This document shows, piece by piece, positions 33,974 through 45,128 of a stretch of 64,000 bases of DNA. Position 1 is the stretch's first letter, and each line of letters opens with the position of its first letter. The notes beneath the pieces are model-generated. The model was given only the letters and a program-made list of their open reading frames with translations, made no database searches and was not told the DNA's origin. Source of the stretch: Castor canadensis (taxonomy: Eukaryota; Chordata; Mammalia; Rodentia; Castoridae). The stretch is taken from the NCBI RefSeq assembly GCF_047511655.1, contig NC_133401.1, forward strand, positions 13,052,001 to 13,116,000, in the 5' to 3' direction. A program made the translations under genes and the position numbers.

Positions 33974-35176
33974 TTACTCTCTACTGTCTTGCTTTTTCTT
34001 TTCCTGTGGTTTGGTGCTGCTTGTCTTTTCATGGTTAAGTTGGGTGTCACTTTCTGTGTGCAGGATCCCTTGCAGAATCTTTTGTAATGGTGGCTTTGTG
34101 GTCACATATTGTTTTAGTTTCTGCTTATCATGGAAGACTTTTATTGCTCCATCTATTTTGAATGATAGCTTTGCTGGGTAGAGTATCCTGGGGTTGAAGT
34201 TATTTTCATTCAGTGCCCGGAAGATCTCACCCCACGCTCTTCTTGCTTTTAATGTTTCTGTTGAGAAGTCTGCTGTGATTTTGATGGGTTTACCTTTGTA
34301 TGTTACTTGTTTTTTCTCTCTTGCAGCCTTCAATATTCTTTCCTTAGTTTCTGAACTTGTTGTTTTAATGATGATATGTCGTGGAGTAGTTCTATTTTGA
34401 TCTGGTCTGTTTGGTGTCCTGGAGGCCTCTTGCATCTGTATGGGAATATCTTTCTCTAGATTTGGGAAATTTTCCATTATTATTTTGTTGAATATATTAC
34501 GCATTCCCTTCGCTTGCACCTCTTCTCCTTCTTCGATGCCCATGATTCTCAAGTTTGGTCTTTTGATGGAGTCGGTGAGTTCTTGCATTTTCTTTTCACA
34601 GGTCTTGAGTTGTTTAATTAATAGTACTTCGGTTTTTCCTTTAATTACCATTTCATCTTCAAGTTCTGAGATTCTGTCTTCTGTTTGTTCTATTTTGCTG
34701 GATTGGCCTTCCGTTTTGTTTTGCAGTTCTGTTTCGTTCTTTTTTCTGAGGTTTTCCATATCCTGGCTGTTTTCTTCTTTATTGTTGTCTATTTTTGTCC
34801 TGAGTTCATTTATCCATTTATTCATTGTGTTCTCTCTTTCACTTTGGTGTTTATACAGTGCTTCTATGGTTTCCTTTATTTCTTCTTTTGCTTTTTCAAA
34901 TTCTCTATTGTTATTGTCTTGGAATTTCTTGAGTGTCTCCTGTACATTTTGGTTGACCCTATCCAGTATCATCTCTATAAAATTCTCATTGAGTACTTGT
35001 AGTATGTCTTCTTTTAAATTATTCTTGTAGGCTTCATTTGGTCCTTTGGCATAGTTTATCTTCATTTTGTTGGAGTCTGGCTCTGAGTTTCTGTTCTCTT
35101 CATTCCCCTCTGGTTCCTGTACTAATTTTTTGCTGTGGGAAAACTGGTTTCCTTGTTTTTTCTGTCTTCCTGTCAT
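33974..35176 (-). CDS. L1 ORF1: L1 ORF1p, unit 13, haplotype A, intact
   Basis: Complete ORF1 with Asn89 and Ile232. It lies between the Met232 run (units 10-12) and the Lys89 run (units 14-15). Confidence 0.95.
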   Translation of the reverse strand: MTGRQKKQGNQFSHSKKLVQEPEGNEENRNSEPDSNKMKINYAKGPNEAYKNNLKEDILQVLNENFIEMILDRVNQNVQETLKKFQDNNNREFEKAKEEIKETIEALYKHQSERENTMNKWINELRTKIDNNKEENSQDMENLRKKNETELQNKTEGQSSKIEQTEDRISELEDEMVIKGKTEVLLIKQLKTCEKKMQELTDSIKRPNLRIMGIEEGEEVQAKGMRNIFNKIIMENFPNLEKDIPIQMQEASRTPNRPDQNRTTPRHIIIKTTSSETKERILKAAREKKQVTYKGKPIKITADFSTETLKARRAWGEIFRALNENNFNPRILYPAKLSFKIDGAIKVFHDKQKLKQYVTTKPPLQKILQGILHTESDTQLNHEKTSSTKPQEKKKQDSRE

Positions 35177-36753
35177 TGTCCTTGGTGTTGTTACTGTCCC
35201 TGTACTGTGTGTAATTAAGTATTTTCTAGCTTGTAATAATAACAATGGTAATATTGAGAATGGAAGAGTGAGCTGAGATGGAAAGCAAGAAGTTAAAGAA
35301 AAGGGGAAAACAAATATACAGACAAGAGGGAGAAAGCAGAACAAGGTATCAGACAGGAGAGTTTCAAAGGTATAAACAGGGAGTGTTAGTGTACTAATCG
35401 ACAGTAAGCTGAACAGACAATAGAGAGACAGAGAGAGGATTGAAAATCAAAGATAAAAAAAATAAAAAATAAGTATATGAAAGTAATATCTATTTATAAA
35501 AATGAATTAAAATAAAATGGAAAATAGGAAATTAAAAAAAAAAAACCAAAAAACTTCCAAGTTTATATGCAATGCAATTTCAGTCTTAATAATTTGGATG
35601 TCCGTCTTAATCTCCAGTCCTGGAGTTGGTGCCTCAGATGTTGTTCTGTAGTTGTCTCATCAAAGGGGATGCATAAAGTAGAACAAAACTACACTCACAC
35701 ACACACAGAAGGAAAAAAAAAAAGCCCAAGTGTCCCCAGTTCAAATGCAATACAGTTTCAGTAAGTTTTTCAGCTTGCAGGTGTAATTCGGTTGTTCTCT
35801 CATCAAAGGTAGGGAGAAAAAGAAAAAAAAGCGTCTGGAGGCAGTTCTGAGAGTGGTATCTGCAACTGTGGTTTGCCTGCCTGCTGCTCTCAGCCTGTAG
35901 CTGGAGGCGTTATTTATGCAGATCTCTGGGGTGAGCTTAGCACTCACCTGGTCCCACAGGCTTTGTTTGCTCAGAGTTCTCCTGTGCGGCGGCCTCTGCT
36001 ACAGCCTTTCCCCTTTCCAAGCACTGGGAAAGGTGCCACTGCCCCGCGTTGTCAGGCCTGCGTGTTTATTTACAGTTCACGTGGGAAGTGGGTCTTCCCT
36101 CCTCTCACAAGCGTCCCCGCTCCTGGTTGCTGGGCGCGCCCCGCTCCAGCCAGAGCCTCTCCGGCGCGCCTGGCTCGTTTATTTACAGTCCCGGGAAGGG
36201 TTCCCTTCCCCCAATCTTCAGCGCTCAGGGCGCCCCACCCTCTTTCCAGCGTGTCTTAACTGTTCTTATTGCTTAGTACTCAGTTTCTCTTTTTTTCCCG
36301 GGTGGAGGTCAGTCTGTCCAGGGGGCTATGCTGCTCTGGCCCAGGCTTGTCTGTGGGGGAACCGCGGTACCACGAAGCTCACCTGGTCCGCGTCTTCCCA
36401 AGACGTATGGGCGCCGGCCACTGGCGGTCCCGGGGGGCCTCCTCGGTTCTCCGTTTAACGTGAAGTGGAGATTCTCTGCGCCGGCTGGAGATGTGGAGGG
36501 GTCAAAGTTATGCCTTTTCTCGGTGATTATGCCTGCAAAGTGTGTCTCCAGCGTCTCTCCAAGATTTCACTATAGGAGGCTCGCTTTCTGCTTCCTACCT
36601 CTAGCCGCCATCTTGGAATTCTCAAGCAGTGTCTTTTGATGGGTGAGTTAAGTCCGTTAACATTAAGTGTTAGTACTGATAGGTATGTGGTGATTCCTGT
36701 CATTTAGTTGTCTTAGTTGTTTGAAGGTTTGATTGTGTGTACCTAAGTTGAGG

Positions 36754-37956
36754 TTACTCTCTACTGTCTTGCTTTTTCTTTTCCTGTGGTTTGGTGCTGC
36801 TTGTCTTTTCATGGTTAAGTTGGGTGTCACTTTCTGTGTGCAGGATCCCTTGCAGAATCTTTTGTAATGGTGGCTTTGTGGTCACATATTGTTTTAGTTT
36901 CTGCTTATCATGGAAGACTTTTATTGCTCCATCTATTTTGAATGATAGCTTTGCTGGGTAGAGTATCCTGGGGTTGAAGTTATTTTCATTCAGTGCCCGG
37001 AAGATCTCACCCCACGCTCTTCTTGCTTTTAATGTTTCTGTTGAGAAGTCTGCTGTGATTTTGATGGGTTTACCTTTGTATGTTACTTGTTTTTTCTCTC
37101 TTGCAGCCTTCAATATTCTTTCCTTAGTTTCTGAACTTGTTGTTTTAATGATGATATGTCGTGGAGTAGTTCTATTTTGATCTGGTCTGTTTGGTGTCCT
37201 GGAGGCCTCTTGCATCTGTATGGGAATATCTTTCTCTAGATTTGGGAAATTTTCCATTATTATTTTGTTGAATATATTACGCATTCCCTTCGCTTGCACC
37301 TCTTCTCCTTCTTCGATGCCCATGATTCTCAAGTTTGGTCTTTTGATGGAGTCGGTGAGTTCTTGCATTTTCTTTTCACAGGTCTTGAGTTGTTTAATTA
37401 ATAGTACTTCGGTTTTTCCTTTAATTACCATTTCATCTTCAAGTTCTGAGATTCTGTCTTCTGTTTGTTCTATTTTGCTGGATTGGCCTTCCGTTTTGTT
37501 TTGCAGTTCTGTTTCGTTCTTTTTTCTGAGGTTTTCCATATCCTGGCTGTTTTCTTCTTTATTGTTGTCTATTTTTATCCTGAGTTCATTTATCCATTTA
37601 TTCATTGTGTTCTCTCTTTCACTTTGGTGTTTATACAGTGCTTCTATGGTTTCCTTTATTTCTTCTTTTGCTTTTTCAAATTCTCTATTTTTATTGTCTT
37701 GGAATTTCTTGAGTGTCTCCTGTACATTTTGGTTGACCCTATCCAGTATCATCTCTATAAAATTCTCATTGAGTACTTGTAGTATGTCTTCTTTTAAATT
37801 ATTCTTGTAGGCTTCATTTGGTCCTTTGGCATAGTTTATCTTCATTTTGTTGGAGTCTGGCTCTGAGTTTCTGTTCTCTTCATTCCCCTCTGGTTCCTGT
37901 ACTAATTTTTTGCTGTGGGAAAACTGGTTTCCTTGTTTTTTCTGTCTTCCTGTCAT
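36754..37956 (-). CDS. L1 ORF1: L1 ORF1p, unit 14, haplotype A, intact
   Basis: Complete ORF1 with Lys89 and Ile232 and a private T127I in the coiled coil (ATCCTGAG near 37,577). It shares the 12-A run with unit 3. Confidence 0.95.
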   Translation of the reverse strand: MTGRQKKQGNQFSHSKKLVQEPEGNEENRNSEPDSNKMKINYAKGPNEAYKNNLKEDILQVLNENFIEMILDRVNQNVQETLKKFQDNKNREFEKAKEEIKETIEALYKHQSERENTMNKWINELRIKIDNNKEENSQDMENLRKKNETELQNKTEGQSSKIEQTEDRISELEDEMVIKGKTEVLLIKQLKTCEKKMQELTDSIKRPNLRIMGIEEGEEVQAKGMRNIFNKIIMENFPNLEKDIPIQMQEASRTPNRPDQNRTTPRHIIIKTTSSETKERILKAAREKKQVTYKGKPIKITADFSTETLKARRAWGEIFRALNENNFNPRILYPAKLSFKIDGAIKVFHDKQKLKQYVTTKPPLQKILQGILHTESDTQLNHEKTSSTKPQEKKKQDSRE

Positions 37957-39533
37957 TGTCCTTGGTGTTGTTACTGTCCCTGTACTGTGTGTAATTAAGT
38001 ATTTTCTAGCTTGTAATAATAACAATGGTAATATTGAGAATGGAAGAGTGAGCTGAGATGGAAAGCAAGAAGTTAAAGAAAAGGGGAAAACAAATATACA
38101 GACAAGAGGGAGAAAGCAGAACAAGGTATCAGACAGGAGAGTTTCAAAGGTATAAACAGGGAGTGTTAGTGTACTAATCGACAGTAAGCTGAACAGACAA
38201 TAGAGAGACAGAGAGAGGATTGAAAATCAAAGATAAAAAAAATAAAAAATAAGTATATGAAAGTAATATCTATTTATAAAAATGAATTAAAATAAAATGG
38301 AAAATAGGAAATTAAAAAAAAAAACCAAAAAACTTCCAAGTTTATATGCAATGCAATTTCAGTCTTAATAATTTGGATGTCCGTCTTAATCTCCAGTCCT
38401 GGAGTTGGTGCCTCAGATGTTGTTCTGTAGTTGTCTCATCAAAGGGGATGCATAAAGTAGAACAAAACTACACTCACACACACACAGAAGGAAAAAAAAA
38501 AAAGCCCAAGTGTCCCCAGTTCAAATGCAATACAGTTTCAGTAAGTTTTTCAGCTTGCAGGTGTAATTCGGTTGTTCTCTCATCAAAGGTAGGGAGAAAA
38601 AGAAAAAAAAGCGTCTGGAGGCAGTTCTGAGAGTGGTATCTGCAACTGTGGTTTGCCTGCCTGCTGCTCTCAGCCTGTAGCTGGAGGCGTTATTTATGCA
38701 GATCTCTGGGGTGAGCTTAGCACTCACCTGGTCCCACAGGCTTTGTTTGCTCAGAGTTCTCCTGTGCGGCGGCCTCTGCTACAGCCTTTCCCCTTTCCAA
38801 GCACTGGGAAAGGTGCCACTGCCCCGCGTTGTCAGGCCTGCGTGTTTATTTACAGTTCACGTGGGAAGTGGGTCTTCCCTCCTCTCACAAGCGTCCCCGC
38901 TCCTGGTTGCTGGGCGCGCCCCGCTCCAGCCAGAGCCTCTCCGGCGCGCCTGGCTCGTTTATTTACAGTCCCGGGAAGGGTTCCCTTCCCCCAATCTTCA
39001 GCGCTCAGGGCGCCCCACCCTCTTTCCAGCGTGTCTTAACTGTTCTTATTGCTTAGTACTCAGTTTCTCTTTTTTTCCCGGGTGGAGGTCAGTCTGTCCA
39101 GGGGGCTATGCTGCTCTGGCCCAGGCTTGTCTGTGGGGGAACCGCGGTACCACGAAGCTCACCTGGTCCGCGTCTTCCCAAGACGTATGGGCGCCGGCCA
39201 CTGGCGGTCCCGGGGGGCCTCCTCGGTTCTCCGTTTAACGTGAAGTGGAGATTCTCTGCGCCGGCTGGAGATGTGGAGGGGTCAAAGTTATGCCTTTTCT
39301 CGGTGATTATGCCTGCAAAGTGTGTCTCCAGCGTCTCTCCAAGATTTCACTATAGGAGGCTCGCTTTCTGCTTCCTACCTCTAGCCGCCATCTTGGAATT
39401 CTCAAGCAGTGTCTTTTGATGGGTGAGTTAAGTCCGTTAACATTAAGTGTTAGTACTGATAGGTATGTGGTGATTCCTGTCATTTAGTTGTCTTAGTTGT
39501 TTGAAGGTTTGATTGTGTGTACCTAAGTTGAGG

Positions 39534-40736
39534 TTACTCTCTACTGTCTTGCTTTTTCTTTTCCTGTGGTTTGGTGCTGCTTGTCTTTTCATGGTTAAGT
39601 TGGGTGTCACTTTCTGTGTGCAGGATCCCTTGCAGAATCTTTTGTAATGGTGGCTTTGTGGTCACATATTGTTTTAGTTTCTGCTTATCATGGAAGACTT
39701 TTATTGCTCCATCTATTTTGAATGATAGCTTTGCTGGGTAGAGTATCCTGGGGTTGAAGTTATTTTCATTCAGTGCCCGGAAGATCTCACCCCACGCTCT
39801 TCTTGCTTTTAATGTTTCTGTTGAGAAGTCTGCTGTGATTTTGATGGGTTTACCTTTGTATGTTACTTGTTTTTTCTCTCTTGCAGCCTTCAATATTCTT
39901 TCCTTAGTTTCTGAACTTGTTGTTTTAATGATGATATGTCGTGGAGTAGTTCTATTTTGATCTGGTCTGTTTGGTGTCCTGGAGGCCTCTTGCATCTGTA
40001 TGGGAATATCTTTCTCTAGATTTGGGAAATTTTCCATTATTATTTTGTTGAATATATTACGCATTCCCTTCGCTTGCACCTCTTCTCCTTCTTCGATGCC
40101 CATGATTCTCAAGTTTGGTCTTTTGATGGAGTCGGTGAGTTCTTGCATTTTCTTTTCACAGGTCTTGAGTTGTTTAATTAATAGTACTTCGGTTTTTCCT
40201 TTAATTACCATTTCATCTTCAAGTTCTGAGATTCTGTCTTCTGTTTGTTCTATTTTGCTGGATTGGCCTTCCGTTTTGTTTTGCAGTTCTGTTTCGTTCT
40301 TTTTTCTGAGGTTTTCCATATCCTGGCTGTTTTCTTCTTTATTGTTGTCTATTTTTGTCCTGAGTTCATTTATCCATTTATTCATTGTGTTCTCTCTTTC
40401 ACTTTGGTGTTTATACAGTGCTTCTATGGTTTCCTTTATTTCTTCTTTTGCTTTTTCAAATTCTCTATTTTTATTGTCTTGGAATTTCTTGAGTGTCTCC
40501 TGTACATTTTGGTTGACCCTATCCAGTATCATCTCTATAAAATTCTCATTGAGTACTTGTAGTATGTCTTCTTTTAAATTATTCTTGTAGGCTTCATTTG
40601 GTCCTTTGGCATAGTTTATCTTCATTTTGTTGGAGTCTGGCTCTGAGTTTCTGTTCTCTTCATTCCCCTCTGGTTCCTGTACTAATTTTTTGCTGTGGGA
40701 AAACTGGTTTCCTTGTTTTTTCTGTCTTCCTGTCAT
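39534..40736 (-). CDS. L1 ORF1: L1 ORF1p, unit 15, haplotype A, intact
   Basis: Complete ORF1 with Lys89 and Ile232, the same protein as units 3 and 4. It is the last unit with an array-type CpG-rich 5' UTR. Confidence 0.95.
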   Translation of the reverse strand: MTGRQKKQGNQFSHSKKLVQEPEGNEENRNSEPDSNKMKINYAKGPNEAYKNNLKEDILQVLNENFIEMILDRVNQNVQETLKKFQDNKNREFEKAKEEIKETIEALYKHQSERENTMNKWINELRTKIDNNKEENSQDMENLRKKNETELQNKTEGQSSKIEQTEDRISELEDEMVIKGKTEVLLIKQLKTCEKKMQELTDSIKRPNLRIMGIEEGEEVQAKGMRNIFNKIIMENFPNLEKDIPIQMQEASRTPNRPDQNRTTPRHIIIKTTSSETKERILKAAREKKQVTYKGKPIKITADFSTETLKARRAWGEIFRALNENNFNPRILYPAKLSFKIDGAIKVFHDKQKLKQYVTTKPPLQKILQGILHTESDTQLNHEKTSSTKPQEKKKQDSRE

Positions 40737-42312
40737 TGTCCTTGGTGTTGTTACTGTCCCTGTACTGTGTGTAATTAAGTATTTTCTAGCTTGTAATAAT
40801 AACAATGGTAATATTGAGAATGGAAGAGTGAGCTGAGATGGAAAGCAAGAAGTTAAAGAAAAGGGGAAAACAAATATACAGACAAGAGGGAGAAAGCAGA
40901 ACAAGGTATCAGACAGGAGAGTTTCAAAGGTATAAACAGGGAGTGTTAGTGTACTAATCGACAGTAAGCTGAACAGACAATAGAGAGACAGAGAGAGGAT
41001 TGAAAATCAAAGATAAAAAAAATAAAAAATAAGTATATGAAAGTAATATCTATTTATAAAAATGAATTAAAATAAAATGGAAAATAGGAAATTAAAAAAA
41101 AAAACCAAAAAACTTCCAAGTTTATATGCAATGCAATTTCAGTCTTAATAATTTGGATGTCCGTCTTAATCTCCAGTCCTGGAGTTGGTGCCTCAGATGT
41201 TGTTCTGTAGTTGTCTCATCAAAGGGGATGCATAAAGTAGAACAAAACTACACTCACACACACACAGAAGGAAAAAAAAAAAGCCCAAGTGTCCCCAGTT
41301 CAAATGCAATACAGTTTCAGTAAGTTTTTCAGCTTGCAGGTGTAATTCGGTTGTTCTCTCATCAAAGGTAGGGAGAAAAAGAAAAAAAAGCGTCTGGAGG
41401 CAGTTCTGAGAGTGGTATCTGCAACTGTGGTTTGCCTGCCTGCTGCTCTCAGCCTGTAGCTGGAGGCGTTATTTATGCAGATCTCTGGGGTGAGCTTAGC
41501 ACTCACCTGGTCCCACAGGCTTTGTTTGCTCAGAGTTCTCCTGTGCGGCGGCCTCTGCTACAGCCTTTCCCCTTTCCAAGCACTGGGAAAGGTGCCACTG
41601 CCCCGCGTTGTCAGGCCTGCGTGTTTATTTACAGTTCACGTGGGAAGTGGGTCTTCCCTCCTCTCACAAGCGTCCCCGCTCCTGGTTGCTGGGCGCGCCC
41701 CGCTCCAGCCAGAGCCTCTCCGGCGCGCCTGGCTCGTTTATTTACAGTCCCGGGAAGGGTTCCCTTCCCCCAATCTTCAGCGCTCAGGGCGCCCCACCCT
41801 CTTTCCAGCGTGTCTTAACTGTTCTTATTGCTTAGTACTCAGTTTCTCTTTTTTTCCCGGGTGGAGGTCAGTCTGTCCAGGGGGCTATGCTGCTCTGGCC
41901 CAGGCTTGTCTGTGGGGGAACCGCGGTACCACGAAGCTCACCTGGTCCGCGTCTTCCCAAGACGTATGGGCGCCGGCCACTGGCGGTCCCGGGGGGCCTC
42001 CTCGGTTCTCCGTTTAACGTGAAGTGGAGATTCTCTGCGCCGGCTGGAGATGTGGAGGGGTCAAAGTTATGCCTTTTCTCGGTGATTATGCCTGCAAAGT
42101 GTGTCTCCAGCGTCTCTCCAAGATTTCACTATAGGAGGCTCGCTTTCTGCTTCCTACCTCTAGCCGCCATCTTGGAATTCTCAAGCAGTGTCTTTTGATG
42201 GGTGAGTTAAGTCCGTTAACATTAAGTGTTAGTACTGATAGGTATGTGGTGATTCCTGTCATTTAGTTGTCTTAGTTGTTTGAAGGTTTGATTGTGTGTA
42301 CCTAAGTTGAGG

Positions 42313-43515
42313 TTACTCTCTACTGTCTTGCTTTTTCTTTTCCTGTGGTTTGGTGCTGCTTGTCTTTTCATGGTTAAGTTGGGTGTCACTTTCTGTGTGC
42401 AGGATCCCTTGCAGAATCTTTTGTAATGGTGGCTTTGTGGTCACATATTGTTTTAGTTTCTGCTTATCATGGAAGACTTTTATTGCTCCATCTATTTTGA
42501 ATGATAGCTTTGCTGGGTAGAGTATCCTGGGGTTGAAGTTATTTTCATTCAGTGCCCGGAAGATCTCACCCCACGCTCTTCTTGCTTTTAATGTTTCTGT
42601 TGAGAAGTCTGCTGTGATTTTGATGGGTTTACCTTTGTATGTTACTTGTTTTTTCTCTCTTGCAGCCTTCAATATTCTTTCCTTAGTTTCTGAACTTGTT
42701 GTTTTAATGATGATATGTCGTGGAGTAGTTCTATTTTGATCTGGTCTGTTTGGTGTCCTGGAGGCCTCTTGCATCTGTATGGGAATATCTTTCTCTAGAT
42801 TTGGGAAATTTTCCATTATTATTTTGTTGAATATATTACGCATTCCCTTCGCTTGCACCTCTTCTCCTTCTTCGATGCCCATGATTCTCAAGTTTGGTCT
42901 TTTGATGGAGTCGGTGAGTTCTTGCATTTTCTTTTCACAGGTCTTGAGTTGTTTAATTAATAGTACTTCGGTTTTTCCTTTAATTACCATTTCATCTTCA
43001 AGTTCTGAGATTCTGTCTTCTGTTTGTTCTATTTTGCTGGATTGGCCTTCCGTTTTGTTTTGCAGTTCTCTTTTGTTCTTTTTTCTGAGGTTTTCCATAT
43101 CCTGGGTGGTTTCTTCTTTATTGTTGTCTATTTTTGTCCTGAGTTCATTTATCCGTTTATTCATTGTGTTCTCTGTTTCACTTTGGTTTTTATGCAATGC
43201 TTCTATGGTTTCCTTTATTTCTTCTTTTGCTTTTTCAAATTCTCTATTTTTGTTGTCTTGGAATTTCTTGAGTGTCTTCTGTACATTTTGGTTGACCCTA
43301 TCCAGTATCATCTCTATAAAATTCTCATTGAGTACCTGTAGTATTTCTTCTTTTAAATTATTCTTGTGGGCTTCATTGGGTCCTTTGGCATAGTTTATCT
43401 TCATTTTTTTGGCGTCTGGATCTGAGTATCTGTTCTCTTCATTCCCCTCTGGTTCCTGTACTAATTTTTTGCTGTGGGGAAACTGGTTTCCTTGTTTTTT
43501 CTGTCTTCCCGTCAT
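42313..43515 (-). CDS. L1 ORF1: L1 ORF1p, unit 16 (array edge), haplotype B, intact
   Basis: Complete 400-codon ORF1 with the full set of B residues listed for unit 5. Upstream of its ATG the sequence departs from all other units, and the open frame extends only 23 codons (to 43,584) instead of 56. The ORF1 is intact even though its own 5' UTR is diverged, so ORF1 seems homogenised or preserved independently of the flank. Confidence 0.95.
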   Translation of the reverse strand: MTGRQKKQGNQFPHSKKLVQEPEGNEENRYSDPDAKKMKINYAKGPNEAHKNNLKEEILQVLNENFIEMILDRVNQNVQKTLKKFQDNKNREFEKAKEEIKETIEALHKNQSETENTMNKRINELRTKIDNNKEETTQDMENLRKKNKRELQNKTEGQSSKIEQTEDRISELEDEMVIKGKTEVLLIKQLKTCEKKMQELTDSIKRPNLRIMGIEEGEEVQAKGMRNIFNKIIMENFPNLEKDIPIQMQEASRTPNRPDQNRTTPRHIIIKTTSSETKERILKAAREKKQVTYKGKPIKITADFSTETLKARRAWGEIFRALNENNFNPRILYPAKLSFKIDGAIKVFHDKQKLKQYVTTKPPLQKILQGILHTESDTQLNHEKTSSTKPQEKKKQDSRE

Positions 43516-45128
43516 TGTCTTTGGTGTTGTTACTGTCCCTGTACTGTGTGCAATTAAGTATTTTCTAGCTTGTAATAATAACAATGGTAATATTTAGAAT
43601 AGAAGTGTGAACTGAGATGGAAAGCAAGAAGTTAACGAAATGGGAAAAACAAATACACAGACTAGAAGGAGAAAACAGAGCAAGGTATCAGATAAGAAGG
43701 TTTCAAGGGTATAAACAGGGAGTGTTAGTGTACTAATTGACAGTAATCTGAACAGTCATTAGAGATTGGGATAGGATTGAAAATCAAAAATAAAAAAAAG
43801 ATAAGAATAAAAATAAAAAATAAGTAAATGAAAGAAAAATCTATATATAAAAATGTATTAAAATAAAATGAAAAAATAGAAAATTTTAAAAAACCAAAAA
43901 ACAAAAAATCCTCCAAGTTCAAATGCAATGAAGTTTCAGTCTTAATAATTTGGGTGTCTGTCTCAGTCTCCAATCCTGGAGATGGTGCCTCAGAAGTTGT
44001 TCTGTAGTTGTCTCATCAAAAGGGATGCATAAAGTAGAACAAAACTACACATACACACACAAAAAAAAAAAAAACACCAAGTGTCCCATGTTCAAATGCA
44101 ATACAGTTTCAGTAAGTTTTTCAGCTTACAGTTGTAATTTGGTTGTTCTCTCATCAAAGGTCGGGAGACAAAGAAAAAAAAAGTCTGGAGACAGTTCTGA
44201 GAATGGTATCTGCAGCTGTGGCTTGCCTGCCCATTGCTGTCACCCTGCTGTTGCTGGAGGCATTATTTATGCAGACCTCTGGGGTGAGCTTAGCACTCAC
44301 CTGGCCCTGCAGGTGTTGTTTACCCAGAGTTTTCCTGTGAGCCTCTGCTACAAGCTTTCCCCTTTCCAAGCACTGGGAAAAGTGACACTGCACCCGCATT
44401 CTCAGACCTGCGTGTTTATTTACAGTTCATGTGGGAAGTGGATCTTCCCCCCTCTCCTGTGCAGTTTTCCTCCCACCGCCACTTTTACAAGCTTTCCTGC
44501 TCCTGATTACAGGGCAGTGCTGCTGCTCCTGCCAGCCGCCATCTTTTTTTACAGTTCACGTGGGAAGTGGGTCTTCCCTCCTCTCCTGTGGAATTTTCCT
44601 CCCTCCACCACTCTCACCAGCTTTCCCGCTCCTGGTTGCTGGGTGCGCCCCTGCTCCCACCAGAGCCTCTCCTGCCCGCCTGGCTTGTTTATTTACATTC
44701 CCAGGAAGGATTCCCTTCCCCCAATCTTCAGAGCTCAGGGCGCCCCACCCTCTTTCCCGCGTGTCTTTATTGCTCTTATTGCTTATTACTGAGTTTCTCT
44801 TTTTTTCCCTGGGTGGGGGTCAGTCTGTCCAGGGGGCTATGCTGCTGGGGTCCAGGCTTGTCTGTGGGAGTACCACGGTACCACGAAGCTCACCTGGTTC
44901 ACGTCTTCCCAAGCCTTCTGGGTACCGGTGACTGGTGGCCCGGGGGCCCTCCTGGTTTCTCCGTTTAATGTGAAGTGGAGATTCTCTGTGCCGGCTGGAA
45001 GTGTGGAGGGGTCAAAGTATGCCTCTTCTCAGTGATTATGTCTGCATAGTGTGTCTCCAGTGTCCCTCCAAGATTTCACTGTAGGAGACTCGCTTTCTGC
45101 TTCCTCCCTCTAGCCGCCATCTTGGAAT
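43516..45128 (-). promoter_or_regulatory. Diverged 5' UTR of the terminal unit 16
   Basis: This 1,613 bp region is colinear with the array 5' UTR but has many substitutions and is ~170 bp longer. Most CpGs of the array version are TG or CA here, for example around 44,870-44,950. It has three GTTTATTTACA-type subrepeats (near 44,416, 44,545 and 44,688) where array units have two. A second YY1-type core (minus AAGATGGCGGC) sits internally at 44,535-44,545, besides the terminal one at 45,113-45,125. An E-box survives at 44,557-44,562. It ends at the same base as the internal unit junctions, then meets unrelated flank. This is probably the natural 5' end of the founding L1. Confidence 0.8.

Larger units (their letters stand above)
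1..45128 (-). repeat. Tandem macrosatellite array of L1 5'-half units (16 complete plus one partial)
   Basis: The same ~2,780 bp sequence recurs head to tail. Base 1 corresponds to base 2,781, and ORF1 stop codons recur every 2,779-2,781 bp. Period differences come mainly from A-tract length. In the L1 sense (minus) direction each unit holds a 5' UTR of ~1,443 bp, ORF1, a 50 bp spacer and an ORF2 stub. Unit starts are 485, 3265, 6044, 8824, 11603, 14382, 17163, 19943, 22722, 25501, 28281, 31060, 33840, 36620, 39400 and 42179; the last unit ends at 45,128. The array continues past the left edge, so total copy number is unknown. Near-identity of units points to recent amplification or active homogenisation by unequal exchange and conversion. 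I know of no named satellite that matches, but could not search. Confidence 0.97.

Noticed and set aside
1..45128. CRISPR-like or bacterial repeat array
   Set aside because: The period is 2.78 kb, the content is L1, and all context is mammalian.
1..45128. rDNA or a multicopy host gene family
   Set aside because: No rRNA sequence is present, and the only conserved frame is L1 ORF1 with an ORF2 start after it.
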